In this document: in pieces, positions 53,404-63,598 of the stretch | Numbering within the stretch: the first letter of the stretch is position 1 | Layout of the letters: each line of letters opens with the position of its first letter | The notes under the pieces: model-generated | The model's input: the letters and a program-made list of their open reading frames with translations, nothing else | The model's database searches: none | What the model was told of the DNA's origin: nothing | Made by a program: the position numbers and the translations under genes | Assembly (NCBI RefSeq): GCF_036246005.1 | Contig: NZ_CP109171.1 | Location: 6,622,001-6,686,000 of the forward strand | DNA length: 64,000 nucleotides | Direction of reading: 5' to 3' | Origin: Streptomyces sp. NBC_01723 | GTDB lineage: Bacteria > Actinomycetota > Actinomycetes > Streptomycetales > Streptomycetaceae

Positions 53404-55617
53404 ATGCGACACACCAGACCCGTGCGCCTCGCCGCACTGGCCGCGGCCCTGACCGCGGGACCCCTCGTCCTGACCGCCGTGCCCGCGGCCGCCGTGACGG
53501 GGCCCGCCGCCCCCGCCTCCGACACCACGCACTCCTACACCGCGCAGATCGTGGTCGGCGACCACGACCGCGGCTGCTCCGGCGTCCTGGTCGACACCGA
53601 GTGGCTGCTCACCGCGGCCAGTTGCTTCGCCGACAAGCCCGCCGAGAGCCTCGCCGTGCCCGCGGGCAAGCCGGCCAAGACCACCACCGCGACCATCGGC
53701 CGCGCCGAGCTCACCGGCACCGGGGGCGCGGTCCGCCAGGTCGTGGAGCTGGTCCCGCGCACCGACCGCGACGTGGTCCTGGCCCGGCTCAACCGCCCGG
53801 TCACCAACGTCACCCCCCTCGCACTGGCCACCTCCGCCCCCACCGCGGGCGAGGAGCTGACGCTCGCCGGCTACGGCCGCTCCAAGACCGAGTGGGCGCC
53901 GCTGAACCTGCACACCGGGGTCTTCTCGGTGGACGCGGCCGCCGCCACCACCGCCACCGTGACCGGCAAGGACGGTGTCGCCGCGTGCATGGGCGACACC
54001 GGCGGCCCGCTGGTCCGCACGGTGAACGGCACCAAGCAGCTGGCCGCCCTCGGCAGCCGCTCCTACCAGGGCGGATGCTTCGGCATCGACGCCGCGGAGA
54101 CCCGCACCGGCGGCGTCGTCACCCGCGTCGACGACCTCGGCTCCTGGGTGGCGTCCAAGGCCGGCGCCAACCGGATCACCGACTTCAACTGCGACGGCGT
54201 GGCGGACATCGCCGTCGCCGACCCCGAGGCGACCGTCGGCGGCAGCGCCAAGGCGGGCCTGGTCCGCGTCGTGTACGGCGGCGGCAAGGGCACCGCCGAG
54301 ATCAACCAGGACCTCGACTGGGTGCCGGGCGGCGCCGAGGGCAACGACCTCTTCGGCCAGGCCATCGACACCGTCGACTACAACGAGGACGGCTGCACCG
54401 ACCTCGCCGTCGGCACCCCGGGTGAGAACCTGGGCGACGCCACGGACGCCGGCATGGCCGACCTCCTGTACGGCGCCCCGGGCGGCCTCGGCACCGGCGC
54501 CACCAAGAACACGCACTTCCAGCAGGCCGAGGGCAACGGCTCGATCAGCGCCTCCACCCCGGAGGACGGTGACCTGATGGGGCAGGCCATGGTGGCCGGC
54601 ACCACCGCCGCCGGTGAGCCCTTCGTCGTCATCGGCACGCCCGGCGAGGGCCTCGGCGACGCCGCCAAGGCGGGCGAGGCGTTCTACGTGCGCGGCGGCA
54701 CCAACGTCTCCGTCCACCAGGACAAGCTGGACGTCCCGGGTGCCGTGGAGGCGGGTGACGGCTTCGGCGCCGTCCTGGCCGCCGACGCCAACCACCTGGC
54801 CATCGGCGCGCCCAACGAGAACATCGGCGGCGACGACGCGGCGGGCAACCTCGCGGTCTTCACGCACACGCTGAACAGCGAGAAGCGGCCCACCCCGATC
54901 TTCGGCCTCGACCAGGACCTGGACACCGTCTCCGGCGGTGCCGAGGCCGGTGACCGCTTCGGCGCGGCCCTGGCACTGGCCCCGTACCGTCCGTCGGGCG
55001 CGGCCACGGCCAACGAGTCGATCCTCGCGGTCGGTGCGCCGGGCGAGGCCCTGAACGTGGACGGCGTCAGCAAGGCACAGACCGGCGGTGTCACCACCTT
55101 CCGGGTCACCGCCGCGGGCACCTACACCCAGCTCGACGGGTACTCCTCCGGTACGGCCGACGACGACGTCTCCGGCACCTCCGAGGCCGGTGACCACTTC
55201 GGTGCCACCATCACCGCGACCAATACGGCGCCGCGCGCCGTGAGCACCGCGGCGACGATGAGGATGGCCATCGGCGTCCCGGACGAGGCGATCGGCTCGG
55301 CGACGTCCTCCGGCGCGGTCCACGTCTTCTCGATGCTGGGCGCGCCCGGCGCCAACGACAAGTGGATCGAGTCCGGCGACGGCGACGGCATCCCCGGTGC
55401 CCCGGGAGCCAACCAGCGTCTGGGTTCGAGCATCCACTTCACCGGCACGCACCTGTACGTCGGCATGCCCTACGGCCCGGGCGCCCGCGGCGCGCTCTAC
55501 GCCCTGCCGATGTCCAACGTGACCCTCGGCCAGCCCACCGCCGCCGTCACGGCCTACCAGCCGGGACAGGGCGGGCTCCCCGCCGTCGGCACCGCCTTCG
55601 GGTACGCGGCGAGGTAG
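53404..55617 (+). CDS. Secreted trypsin-fold pseudoprotease with FG-GAP repeats
   Basis: 737 residues. Signal peptide (1-30). Residues 40-255 have the trypsin fold, but the His motif TAAHC reads TAASC and the Ser motif GDSGGP reads GDTGGP; only the Asp region (DRDVVLARL) is kept. So proteolysis is unlikely, though a Thr nucleophile cannot be ruled out. The rest is a beta-propeller of FG-GAP repeats with calcium-type loops (DFNCDGVADIAVADP; DYNEDGCTDLAVGTP; then five or so less regular ones). Such proteins are common in Streptomyces and are thought to bind surfaces or ligands. ATG 53404 follows AAGGA. Confidence 0.88.
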   Translation: MRHTRPVRLAALAAALTAGPLVLTAVPAAAVTGPAAPASDTTHSYTAQIVVGDHDRGCSGVLVDTEWLLTAASCFADKPAESLAVPAGKPAKTTTATIGRAELTGTGGAVRQVVELVPRTDRDVVLARLNRPVTNVTPLALATSAPTAGEELTLAGYGRSKTEWAPLNLHTGVFSVDAAAATTATVTGKDGVAACMGDTGGPLVRTVNGTKQLAALGSRSYQGGCFGIDAAETRTGGVVTRVDDLGSWVASKAGANRITDFNCDGVADIAVADPEATVGGSAKAGLVRVVYGGGKGTAEINQDLDWVPGGAEGNDLFGQAIDTVDYNEDGCTDLAVGTPGENLGDATDAGMADLLYGAPGGLGTGATKNTHFQQAEGNGSISASTPEDGDLMGQAMVAGTTAAGEPFVVIGTPGEGLGDAAKAGEAFYVRGGTNVSVHQDKLDVPGAVEAGDGFGAVLAADANHLAIGAPNENIGGDDAAGNLAVFTHTLNSEKRPTPIFGLDQDLDTVSGGAEAGDRFGAALALAPYRPSGAATANESILAVGAPGEALNVDGVSKAQTGGVTTFRVTAAGTYTQLDGYSSGTADDDVSGTSEAGDHFGATITATNTAPRAVSTAATMRMAIGVPDEAIGSATSSGAVHVFSMLGAPGANDKWIESGDGDGIPGAPGANQRLGSSIHFTGTHLYVGMPYGPGARGALYALPMSNVTLGQPTAAVTAYQPGQGGLPAVGTAFGYAAR

Positions 55618-55645
55618 TCACCGCGCCACTCCCCAGCAGCACCTC

Positions 55646-56323
55646 TCAGTCGGCCGTGGCGTCCAGCGCCACGGCCGACTCGTTCACCGGGCGCGGCACT
55701 CCCGCCGGGTCGAGCACGAACAGCGCCACCCCGAGCAGGTCGGCGCGGACCCGGGCGTCCTCGGCGTATCCGGTGAGGGAGAAGTAGACGCACCGCGCGG
55801 ACTCCGCCATCGCCGTCAGCCACAGGCACTCCACGTCCCGCAGCGAGGCCGGGCCCACCGTCGGATCCACCTGGACGACGAGGCCGGCCGCGGTCAGCCC
55901 GATGCCGGACAGCGGCCGCTGGTCGGCGCGGCACACGTCCCGGTGCCCCAGCCCGCGCAGATACAGCACGGCCGCGGTCACCGCGTCGCGCGCGGTGCGG
56001 ATCGGGACCGCCCGGTGGGCCGGGACCCGTGACCCGGGGGCGCGCCCGGACCCGCCCTGGGCCGTGCCGTCCACCGGCACGCACAGCACCGTCCCGCACG
56101 GGCACCCCAGCTCCGGCCGCGGCCACCGGCTGTGCGCCCCGCAGGCCGCGCAGCGCACGCCGACCCACTCCTCTTCCCACGCCCGGTGGGTGACCGCGGT
56201 CGCGGTCCCGTGCGGATCGAGCGCGGGCGCGACGGGCTCCCCGCACGCGCACGGATACGAGGGCGCCGTGTAGCGGTGCCGCCGCCCGCAGGCCGTGCAG
56301 CACACCGAGATGGTCTCGGACAT
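55646..56323 (-). CDS. Zinc-ribbon protein with degenerate Mrr-type nuclease fold
   Basis: 225 residues. The N-terminus has several Cys pairs (CCTACG, CACG, CAACG, CPCG) like two zinc ribbons. The C-terminal 100 residues resemble the Mrr_cat restriction-endonuclease domain: GIGLTAAGLVVQVDPTVGPASLRDVECLWLTAMAE, followed by the VYFSLTGYAEDARVRAD helix-strand. The catalytic QxK is QVD and the Asp before it is not evident, so cleavage is unlikely. ATG 56323 has GAGAGGA upstream. Its stop lies in a terminator hairpin shared with the FG-GAP gene. Confidence 0.7.
   Translation of the reverse strand: MSETISVCCTACGRRHRYTAPSYPCACGEPVAPALDPHGTATAVTHRAWEEEWVGVRCAACGAHSRWPRPELGCPCGTVLCVPVDGTAQGGSGRAPGSRVPAHRAVPIRTARDAVTAAVLYLRGLGHRDVCRADQRPLSGIGLTAAGLVVQVDPTVGPASLRDVECLWLTAMAESARCVYFSLTGYAEDARVRADLLGVALFVLDPAGVPRPVNESAVALDATAD
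55648..55680. terminator. 14-bp perfect hairpin between convergent genes
   Basis: AGTCGGCCGTGGCG (55648-55661) pairs perfectly with 55667-55680 around TCCAG. It overlaps the last codons of the Mrr-like gene and serves both converging transcripts. Confidence 0.75.
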
Positions 56324-56340
56324 GACCCCATCGTCCTCTC

Positions 56341-56369
56341 TTGACTGCCCTCGGCCGCCCACTTACATT
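56341..56369 (+). promoter_or_regulatory. Probable sigma-70-type promoter of gcl
   Basis: TTGACT (56341-56346) and TACATT (56364-56369) are spaced 17 bases, close to the HrdB consensus. The gcl start is 110 bases downstream. Confidence 0.65.
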
Positions 56370-56392
56370 ACTTCCAGATCGTAGAAAACAAA

Positions 56393-56407
56393 TTTCGCTA
56401 TACGGAA
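56393..56407. promoter_or_regulatory. Candidate operator upstream of gcl
   Basis: TTTCGCTATACGGAA is an imperfect 15-bp inverted repeat lying about 17 bases past the likely start of transcription; it is similar to TTCCGCATTACGGAA in front of hyi. A GCTACGGAAG follows. Confidence 0.6.
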
Positions 56408-56478
56408 GTTGCTACGGAAGAAGCTCACCGCGGGGCGCGACGGGAGTGCGAATCCGACAGCCGGAGCAGGAGTACTCG

Positions 56479-58263
<1,785 letters not shown>

Positions 58264-58288
58264 CCCGCACCATCCGCACGGCCTGGGG

Positions 58289-58325
58289 GCGAGGGCGGTC
58301 CGTCAACGCGACGGGCCGCCCTCGC
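58289..58325. terminator. 16-bp hairpin after gcl
   Basis: GCGAGGGCGGTCCGTC (58289-58304) pairs with 58310-58325 with a single G:T, loop AACGC. Between convergent gcl and the TIGR04222-like gene. Confidence 0.75.
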
Positions 58326-58341
58326 TCGCGTCCGGGGCCGC

Positions 58342-58983
58342 TCAGTCCCCTCCGCCCCCACCCCCCGATCCGCAGCCGCCGTGGTCCCCGTGGCCGGAGC
58401 CCCAGTCGCCCGTGACCGAGTCCTCGTACTCGTCCCGCCACCGGAGGAACCTGCCCCGGCCCAGGGAGAAGCGCACCCCCTCCGTGGCGGCCCCCGGGTC
58501 CGTCAGGCCGGTCCGCAGCGCGAAGCGCGGCAGGAGCATGCGCAGAGCGGCGTCGCCGTGCAGGGCCACCGCGAGCAGCGTGTCCCCGTCCGTCATCCCG
58601 TGCCGGACCCTCGGCAGGGGGTGCCGTGCCCGCCAGAACTCCACGCGCCGGCGGGCGCCCCGGGTGGGGCCCAGCCGGGGGTAGCGCAGCAGCCCCTCGT
58701 CCGCGAGCGGGATGCGCGCCAGCGCGACTGCCAGGCGCACGTCCGGATGCCGGACCAGCTCACGGGCGGTGCGGGGCTCGCGCAGGCAGTCGAGGACGGT
58801 GCCCGCGAACGGCCCCAGCCCCTCCGGCTCCGGCCCCGTGGCGCACAGCGTCCTGCGGGGGCCGGTCTCCAACGCCCCCCGCAGGTGCAGGTCGACCACC
58901 GCCACCGTCACCGCGGCCCGCGGCCCGCCGCCCAGCAGTGCGATCTCGTACGGCTCCCAGCCGATCCCCGTGCCGCCGTCCAT
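58342..58983 (-). CDS. TIGR04222-like protein with glycine-rich tail
   Basis: 213 residues. The core (PYEIALLGGGPRAAVTVAVVDLHLRGAL ... RELVRHPDVRLAVALARIPLADEGLL) resembles the cytoplasmic core of TIGR04222 proteins, and the C-terminus ends in a Gly run (GSGGGGGGD) as they do. The usual transmembrane helices are lacking. ATG 58983 has GGTGAGGG upstream; GTG 58992 is also in frame. Function unknown. Confidence 0.65.
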   Translation of the reverse strand: MDGGTGIGWEPYEIALLGGGPRAAVTVAVVDLHLRGALETGPRRTLCATGPEPEGLGPFAGTVLDCLREPRTARELVRHPDVRLAVALARIPLADEGLLRYPRLGPTRGARRRVEFWRARHPLPRVRHGMTDGDTLLAVALHGDAALRMLLPRFALRTGLTDPGAATEGVRFSLGRGRFLRWRDEYEDSVTGDWGSGHGDHGGCGSGGGGGGD

Positions 58984-59085
58984 GGCCCTCACCCCCGTGT
59001 GCCCGGGGATGTGCCCGGCGCGGGGGGTGGTTCAAGCGCGCGGCCGCGTTCTCAGAGGAAGACTTGAGGGAGAACGTGGGCGCGG

Positions 59086-59331
59086 TCAGCCCTGGGGGTG
59101 CTCCTGGTGCTCGTGCAGCCCCGGCCAGTCGTCCGGGCCGCCGCCCTGCCACTCGACGAGCGCGTCCTCGGCCACGTCGGTCACGTACAGGTCGGCCAGG
59201 CGCAGCAGTTCGGCGACGTCGTCGATGTGCGAGGCGACGCCCAGTGTCTCGTCGCCGGAGGTGACCCGGCGGGAGCCGTCGAGGGCGGGGGAGTGGACGA
59301 CGATGTGCGGATGCTCCGGTGGATGTGCCAT
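59086..59331 (-). CDS. Small acidic protein of unknown function
   Basis: 81 residues: MAHPPEHPHIVVHSP, a central helical stretch (ASHIDDVAELLRLADLYV) and an acidic, His-rich end (GLHEHQEHPQG). No family recognised and no signal peptide. Streptomyces-like codon use supports it. Ribosome site weak. Sits alone between the TIGR04222-like gene and two tandem terminators. Confidence 0.6.
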   Translation of the reverse strand: MAHPPEHPHIVVHSPALDGSRRVTSGDETLGVASHIDDVAELLRLADLYVTDVAEDALVEWQGGGPDDWPGLHEHQEHPQG

Positions 59332-59383
59332 GACTTCAGGCTGCTGCGGGCGCCCGGGATCCGCACCCCGGCGGACGCCGGAA

Positions 59384-59417
59384 AGCGCCGGATGCGGGAC
59401 CGTCCGCATCCGGCGCT
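59384..59417. terminator. 14-bp hairpin, second terminator past catalase
   Basis: AGCGCCGGATGCGG (59384-59397) pairs perfectly with 59404-59417, six-base loop. Confidence 0.6.
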
Positions 59418-59447
59418 CTCCAGCCGGTGAAGGTTCTTCACGTGGTG

Positions 59448-59501
59448 TCCGTCCGGCGGCGCGAGGCTGGGCGCGACAGGTCGTTCGCGCCGCCGGACGG
59501 A
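59448..59501. terminator. 16-bp hairpin, first terminator past catalase
   Basis: TCCGTCCGGCGGCGCG (59448-59463) pairs perfectly with 59486-59501 across 22 bases. About 260 bases beyond the catalase stop codon. Confidence 0.6.
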
Positions 59502-59762
59502 GTCCTGGGGCCTCTGGGGAAAGCAGAGGCGGAGTGTGGCTGGGACCGCGGCGGTGCGACGGGCCCGGGAGCGCGCCTCCCCTCAGGTCGTAGGAGGGAC
59601 GTCCGTGCCCTTCACCACCGCACTGGCTCGCCTGCCGCCGCGGTCCTCGCCCTGCCCGCGCCGGCACCGGGCACTCACCCCTCATCCGGGCTGCTCGGTG
59701 CCTGCGCGGGCCGCGCACACGGTCCCGGCCTCCCCGCCGGGGTCCGTGCGCGAGCCGGTGGG

Positions 59763-61226
59763 TCAGTCCTCGCGCAGGGCGCGGACCGCCTCCTCGACGC
59801 GCTTGCCGTACTCGGTGTCGGCCGCGTGGAAGTGCGCGAGGTTCTTCTCGACCACGTCGTTGCGGGAGACCTGGGACAGGCCGCCGGCGATGGTCGCGAT
59901 CAGCCGCTTCTTCTCGTCCTCGGACATCAGCCGGTACAGCTCACCGGCCTGGAAGAAGGGGTCGTCCTTGGTGTGCTGCGGCGCCTCGTGAGTGCCGGTG
60001 TGACCGGAGACGGCGAGCGGCGCGGCCAGCGGGCGGCCGGTCTCCACCGGGCCGTCGTAGGAGTTCGGCTCGTAGTTCCTGGCGTCACGGCCCTGCGGGT
60101 TGGACGCCATGAGACCGTCCCGGCCGTAGTTGGCGGCGCCGCCCGGCACCGCCTTCGGGGCGTTCACCGCGAGCTGGGTGTGGTTGACGCCCAGGCGGTA
60201 GCGGTGCGCGTCCGCGTAGGCGAACAGACGGCCCTGGAGCATCTTGTCGGGGGAGGGACCGATGCCCGGAACGAAGTTGTTCGGGGAGAACGCGGCCTGC
60301 TCGACCTCCGCGAAGACGTTGTCCGGGTTGCGGTCGAGCACCAGGCGGCCCACCCGCTTGAGCGGGTAGTCGGAGTGCGGCCACACCTTGGTCACGTCGA
60401 ACGGGTTGAAGCGGTAGTTCGCCGCCTCGGCCACCGGCATCAGCTGCACGTGCAGCGTCCAGGACGGGTACACGCCCCGCTCGATCGCCTGCACCAGGTC
60501 GGTCTGGTGCGAGGTCGGATCGTGGCCCGCGATCTCGGCCGCCTGCTCGGCGGTCAGGCAGCGGATGCCCTGGTCGGTCTTGAAGTGGTACTTGACGAAG
60601 AAGGACTCGCCCTTGGCGTTCGTCCACTGGTAGGTGTGCGAGCCGAAGCCGTCCATGTGGCGGTACGACGCCGGGATGCCGCGGTCGCCCATCAGCCAGG
60701 TCACCTGGTGCGTGGCCTCGGGGGAGTGCGCCCAGAAGTCGAAGACGTTGTCCGGCTCCTGACGCCCCGTGAACGGGTCGCGCTTCTGCGAGTGGATGAA
60801 GTCGGGGAACTTGATCGGGTCCTTGATGAAGAACACCGGGGTGTTGTTGCCGACGAGGTCGTAGTTGCCCTCCTCGGTGTAGAACTTCACCGCGAAGCCG
60901 CGCGGGTCGCGGACCGCGTCCGCGCCGCCGAGCGAGTCGGCCACGGTGGAGAAGCGCAGGAAGACCTCGGTGCGCTTGCCGACGGTGCTCAGGAAGTCGG
61001 CGTGCGTGAAGCCGGTGACGTCGTCGGTCACCTCGAAGTGGCCGTAGGCGCCGGAGCCGCGGGCGTGCACCACGCGCTCCGGGATGCGCTCCCGGTTGAA
61101 GCGCGCGAGCTTCTCGATGAGGTGCTGGTCCTGGATCAGGAGCGGGCCGCCGATGCCGGCGGAAGCGGAGTTCTGGTTGTCGGCGACCGGGGCGCCGGAC
61201 TCGGTGGTGAGCACGCGCTGCGACAT
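59763..61226 (-). CDS. Monofunctional haem catalase (small subunit, clade 3)
   Basis: 487 residues. Distal His in [10 protein letters not shown], Asn in GNNTPVFF, and the proximal haem Tyr in [12 protein letters not shown] are present; NADPH-type small-subunit length. Converts hydrogen peroxide to water and oxygen. It lies between gcl and glxR-hyi and its promoter carries a related operator, so it probably removes peroxide made by urate or glyoxylate/glycolate oxidation. ATG 61226. Confidence 0.96.
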   Translation of the reverse strand: MSQRVLTTESGAPVADNQNSASAGIGGPLLIQDQHLIEKLARFNRERIPERVVHARGSGAYGHFEVTDDVTGFTHADFLSTVGKRTEVFLRFSTVADSLGGADAVRDPRGFAVKFYTEEGNYDLVGNNTPVFFIKDPIKFPDFIHSQKRDPFTGRQEPDNVFDFWAHSPEATHQVTWLMGDRGIPASYRHMDGFGSHTYQWTNAKGESFFVKYHFKTDQGIRCLTAEQAAEIAGHDPTSHQTDLVQAIERGVYPSWTLHVQLMPVAEAANYRFNPFDVTKVWPHSDYPLKRVGRLVLDRNPDNVFAEVEQAAFSPNNFVPGIGPSPDKMLQGRLFAYADAHRYRLGVNHTQLAVNAPKAVPGGAANYGRDGLMASNPQGRDARNYEPNSYDGPVETGRPLAAPLAVSGHTGTHEAPQHTKDDPFFQAGELYRLMSEDEKKRLIATIAGGLSQVSRNDVVEKNLAHFHAADTEYGKRVEEAVRALRED

Positions 61227-61259
61227 CGTGGACCTTCCGTGGTCTTCCGTGCGAGATTC

Positions 61260-61279
61260 AGCGGAAACTTGTTTCCGCT
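61260..61279. promoter_or_regulatory. 20-bp operator palindrome at the catalase promoter
   Basis: AGCGGAAAC-TT-GTTTCCGCT is perfectly symmetrical (9-bp arms). It starts 6 bases downstream of the -10 box, so a bound repressor would block initiation. A near match (CGGAAGTTCGTTTCTGC) lies upstream of hyi. Confidence 0.75.
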
Positions 61280-61285
61280 TCGTGG

Positions 61286-61314
61286 AGCCTAGATTTGGGG
61301 CGAAGGCACGTCAA
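61286..61314 (-). promoter_or_regulatory. Probable catalase promoter
   Basis: On the minus strand TTGACG (61314-61309), a 17-base spacer and TAGGCT (61291-61286). Confidence 0.65.
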
Positions 61315-61332
61315 CAGTTTGTTGAAGTGGGT

Positions 61333-61392
61333 TCCGGGCGGCGCCGCCGCTCGGGCGCGACAGGACAGGTGTCAGCGACGGCGCCGCCCGGA
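61333..61392 (-). terminator. 14-bp hairpin after glxR
   Basis: TCCGGGCGGCGCCG (61333-61346) pairs perfectly with 61379-61392; loop of 32 bases. Lies between the glxR stop and the catalase promoter. Confidence 0.6.
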
Positions 61393-61413
61393 GCTCTGGT
61401 GAGGTGCGTACGG

Positions 61414-62304
61414 TCAGACCTGGGCGCCGGACAGGCGCTCCACGGCCCGCAGCAGGGCCGAGTGGTCCAGGCCGCCGTCACCCTGGGCGCGCAGCGAGGC
61501 GACCAGCTGGGCCACCACGGCGCCGACCGGCAGCGCGGCGCCGACGTTGCGGGCGGCGTCGGTGACGATGCCCATGTCCTTGTGGTGCAGGTCGATGCGG
61601 AAGCCGGGCTTGAAGTCGCGGCCCAGGAAGTTGTCCTTCTTCCGCGTCAGCACGGTCGAGCCGGCCAGGCCGCCGTTGAGGACGTCGAGGGCGGCCTTCA
61701 GGTCCACGCCCGACTTCTCCAGGAAGACCACGGCCTCGGCGCACGCCTGGATGTTCACGGCGACGATGAGCTGGTTGGCGGCCTTCACGGTCTGGCCCGA
61801 GCCGTGCGGACCGCACAGCACGATGGTCTTGCCGAGCGCCTCCAGGAGCGGCTTGGCCTCGTCGAAGTCGGCCTGCTCACCGCCGACCATGATGGACAGC
61901 ACGGCCTCGATGGCGCCGGCCTCGCCGCCGGAGACGGGGGCGTCCAGGACGCGGATGCCCTTGTCCTTGGCGGCCTTCGCGAGGTCCACGGAGGTCTGCG
62001 GGGTGATCGAGGACATGTCGACAAGGAGCGCGCCGGACTTCGCGTTCTCCAGGATGCCGTCGGGGCCGTAGGCGATGGCCTCGACCTGCGGCGACGCGGG
62101 GACCATCGTCACGACGACGTCGGCGTCGCGCACGGCCTCGGCGATCGAGCCGGCCACGGTGCCGCCGGCGGCGGACAGGCGGTCCAGCTTCTCCTGCTCC
62201 AGGGTGAAGCCGGTGACCTGGTAACCGGCCTTGATCAGGTTCTCGGACATGGGGGAGCCCATGATGCCGAGACCGATCCAGGCGACCTTGGGAAGAGTGC
62301 TCAT
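61414..62304 (-). CDS. glxR: Tartronate semialdehyde reductase (2-hydroxy-3-oxopropionate reductase)
   Basis: 296 residues of the beta-hydroxyacid dehydrogenase family. NAD(P) motif GLGIMGSPMSENL, substrate motif DAPVSGGEAGA, and catalytic Lys in VKAANQLIVA. Reduces tartronate semialdehyde, the Gcl product, to glycerate. ATG 62304. The hyi gene precedes it by 39 bases on the same strand, forming an operon. Confidence 0.94.
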   Translation of the reverse strand: MSTLPKVAWIGLGIMGSPMSENLIKAGYQVTGFTLEQEKLDRLSAAGGTVAGSIAEAVRDADVVVTMVPASPQVEAIAYGPDGILENAKSGALLVDMSSITPQTSVDLAKAAKDKGIRVLDAPVSGGEAGAIEAVLSIMVGGEQADFDEAKPLLEALGKTIVLCGPHGSGQTVKAANQLIVAVNIQACAEAVVFLEKSGVDLKAALDVLNGGLAGSTVLTRKKDNFLGRDFKPGFRIDLHHKDMGIVTDAARNVGAALPVGAVVAQLVASLRAQGDGGLDHSALLRAVERLSGAQV

Positions 62305-62343
62305 GACGGGTACCTCTCTGAAAAGTTCTGTGCGGGGTGGCGC

Positions 62344-63183
62344 TCAGCGGGCCGCGCGGGCCTCGGCCGGCAGCCAGGAGAAGGACTGGGCGCTGGGGTT
62401 GTCGCCCGGCTTGTACTCCAGGCCCACCCAGCCGTCGTAACCGGCCTTGCGCACCTGGTCGAGCAGCTCCTCCAGCGGGAGCGAGCCGGTGCCGGGAGCG
62501 CCGCGGCCCGGGTTGTCGGCGATCTGCACGTGGCCGGTCTTCGCGGCGTACGCGTCGATCACCTGCGGCAGGTCCTCGCCGTTCATGGACAGGTGGTAGA
62601 GGTCCATGAGGAACTTGGCGTTGCCCAGTCCGGTGGCCTCGTTGACCTGGTCCACGACCGCGATCGCGGCCGGTGCCGACACCAGCGGGTACAGCGGCGA
62701 CTCGGGCTTGTTCAGCGCCTCGACCAGCAGGATCGCGCCGATCCGGTCGGCCGCGCGGGCGGCCAGGACCAGGTTCTCCAGCGCGAGGCGGTCCTGCTCG
62801 GCCGGGTCCACGCCCTCGACGCGGTTGCCGTACAGCGCGTTGAGCGCCGTGCAGCCCAGCGACTGCGCGAAGTCGGCGGCCACGTCGATGTTGGCGCGGA
62901 ACCGGTCCGACTCCTCGCCCGGCACCGACAGGGCGCCGCGGTCGGGGCCCGGCAGCTGCCCGGCGTAGAAGTTCAGCCCGGTGAGCTGGACGCCCGCGTC
63001 CTCGATCGCCGACTTCAGGGCGTCGAGCTCGGACTGCCCGGGGGTGGGCGAGTCGATCCAGGGCCACCACAGCTCGACCGCGGTGAAGCCGGCCGCGGCG
63101 GCGGCCGCGGGGCGCTCCAGGAGCGGGAGTTCCGTGAAGAGGATCGACAGGTTGACGTTGAAGCGCTGATCTGCGAAGCCCAT
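62344..63183 (-). CDS. hyi: Hydroxypyruvate isomerase
   Basis: 279 residues, TIM barrel of the Hyi/sugar-phosphate-isomerase type. Family blocks: NVNLSILFTELPLLERPAAA, ELWWPW, GLNFYAGQLPGPDRG, and the two metal-binding Glu in LLVEALN and WVGLEYKP. Interconverts hydroxypyruvate and tartronate semialdehyde. ATG 63183; the longer frame to 63303 runs through its promoter and is not used. First gene of the hyi-glxR operon. Confidence 0.94.
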   Translation of the reverse strand: MGFADQRFNVNLSILFTELPLLERPAAAAAAGFTAVELWWPWIDSPTPGQSELDALKSAIEDAGVQLTGLNFYAGQLPGPDRGALSVPGEESDRFRANIDVAADFAQSLGCTALNALYGNRVEGVDPAEQDRLALENLVLAARAADRIGAILLVEALNKPESPLYPLVSAPAAIAVVDQVNEATGLGNAKFLMDLYHLSMNGEDLPQVIDAYAAKTGHVQIADNPGRGAPGTGSLPLEELLDQVRKAGYDGWVGLEYKPGDNPSAQSFSWLPAEARAAR

Positions 63184-63214
63184 CGGGTGCCGCGCTCCCT
63201 TCCGTTCGATCGTG

Positions 63215-63229
63215 TTCCGCATTACGGAA
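63215..63229. promoter_or_regulatory. Candidate operator upstream of hyi
   Basis: TTCCGCATTACGGAA (15-bp inverted repeat, one mismatch pair). The overlapping CGGAAGTTCGTTTCTGC (63225-63241) resembles the catalase operator. On the minus strand a TTGACA (63279-63274) lies upstream with a poor CAACCT -10 at 18 bases. Confidence 0.6.
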
Positions 63230-63322
63230 GTTCGTTTCTGCTTAATGGAAGGTTGCCGTCGAGGTTCCGGGCTTGTCAAGAGGGGGCGGCGGAAAACGGT
63301 CACCCCGCGTTAGGTTGACCGC

Positions 63323-63598
63323 GTGCGATTGAGAGTGGAGTTCACGACCGAACCCTTCGACCTGGACGAGGCGCCCGCCCACGCGGTGGTGGCCCGCGAG
63401 GTCGTCGAGGCCGCCCAGCTGGACGCGGTCGACGTCGGCCCGTTCGGCAACACCGCCGAGGGCGGCGCCGACCAGGTGCTCGGCGCCGTGGACGCGCTGC
63501 TGCGCCGGACCCTGGAGGCCGGTGCCACCAGGATCTCGCTCCAGGTCAACGTGGTCGACGCGGTCGACGGGGGCCGGGACGGGGAGGGCGAGCGGTGA
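63323..63598 (+). CDS. MTH1187-like (thiamine-binding fold) small protein, tentative
   Basis: 91 residues. The pattern VEFTTEPFDLDEAPAHAVVAREVVEAAQLDAVDVGPFGNTAEG followed by a helix and a final GATRISLQVNV strand resembles the ferredoxin-like MTH1187/YqgV proteins (thiamine-binding family), but only by eye. GTG 63323 lies 5 bases after a TAGGTT box, so the mRNA may be leaderless. It is coupled to the next gene by GTGA. Confidence 0.55.
   Translation: MRLRVEFTTEPFDLDEAPAHAVVAREVVEAAQLDAVDVGPFGNTAEGGADQVLGAVDALLRRTLEAGATRISLQVNVVDAVDGGRDGEGER

Larger units (their letters stand above)
59332..59762. other. Intergenic region after the catalase gene
   Basis: 431 bases. The left part holds two hairpins in tandem (59384-59417 and 59448-59501). 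The right part, up to the catalase stop, has no hairpin of comparable strength and no gene I trust; a GTG at 59605 with AGGAGGG opens a frame that runs into catalase antisense. Confidence 0.5.

Noticed and set aside
59605..59991. GTG with AGGAGGG opening a plus-strand frame between the terminators and catalase
   Set aside because: The frame runs far into catalase antisense with Pro/Arg/Ser composition; only the ribosome-like site speaks for it.
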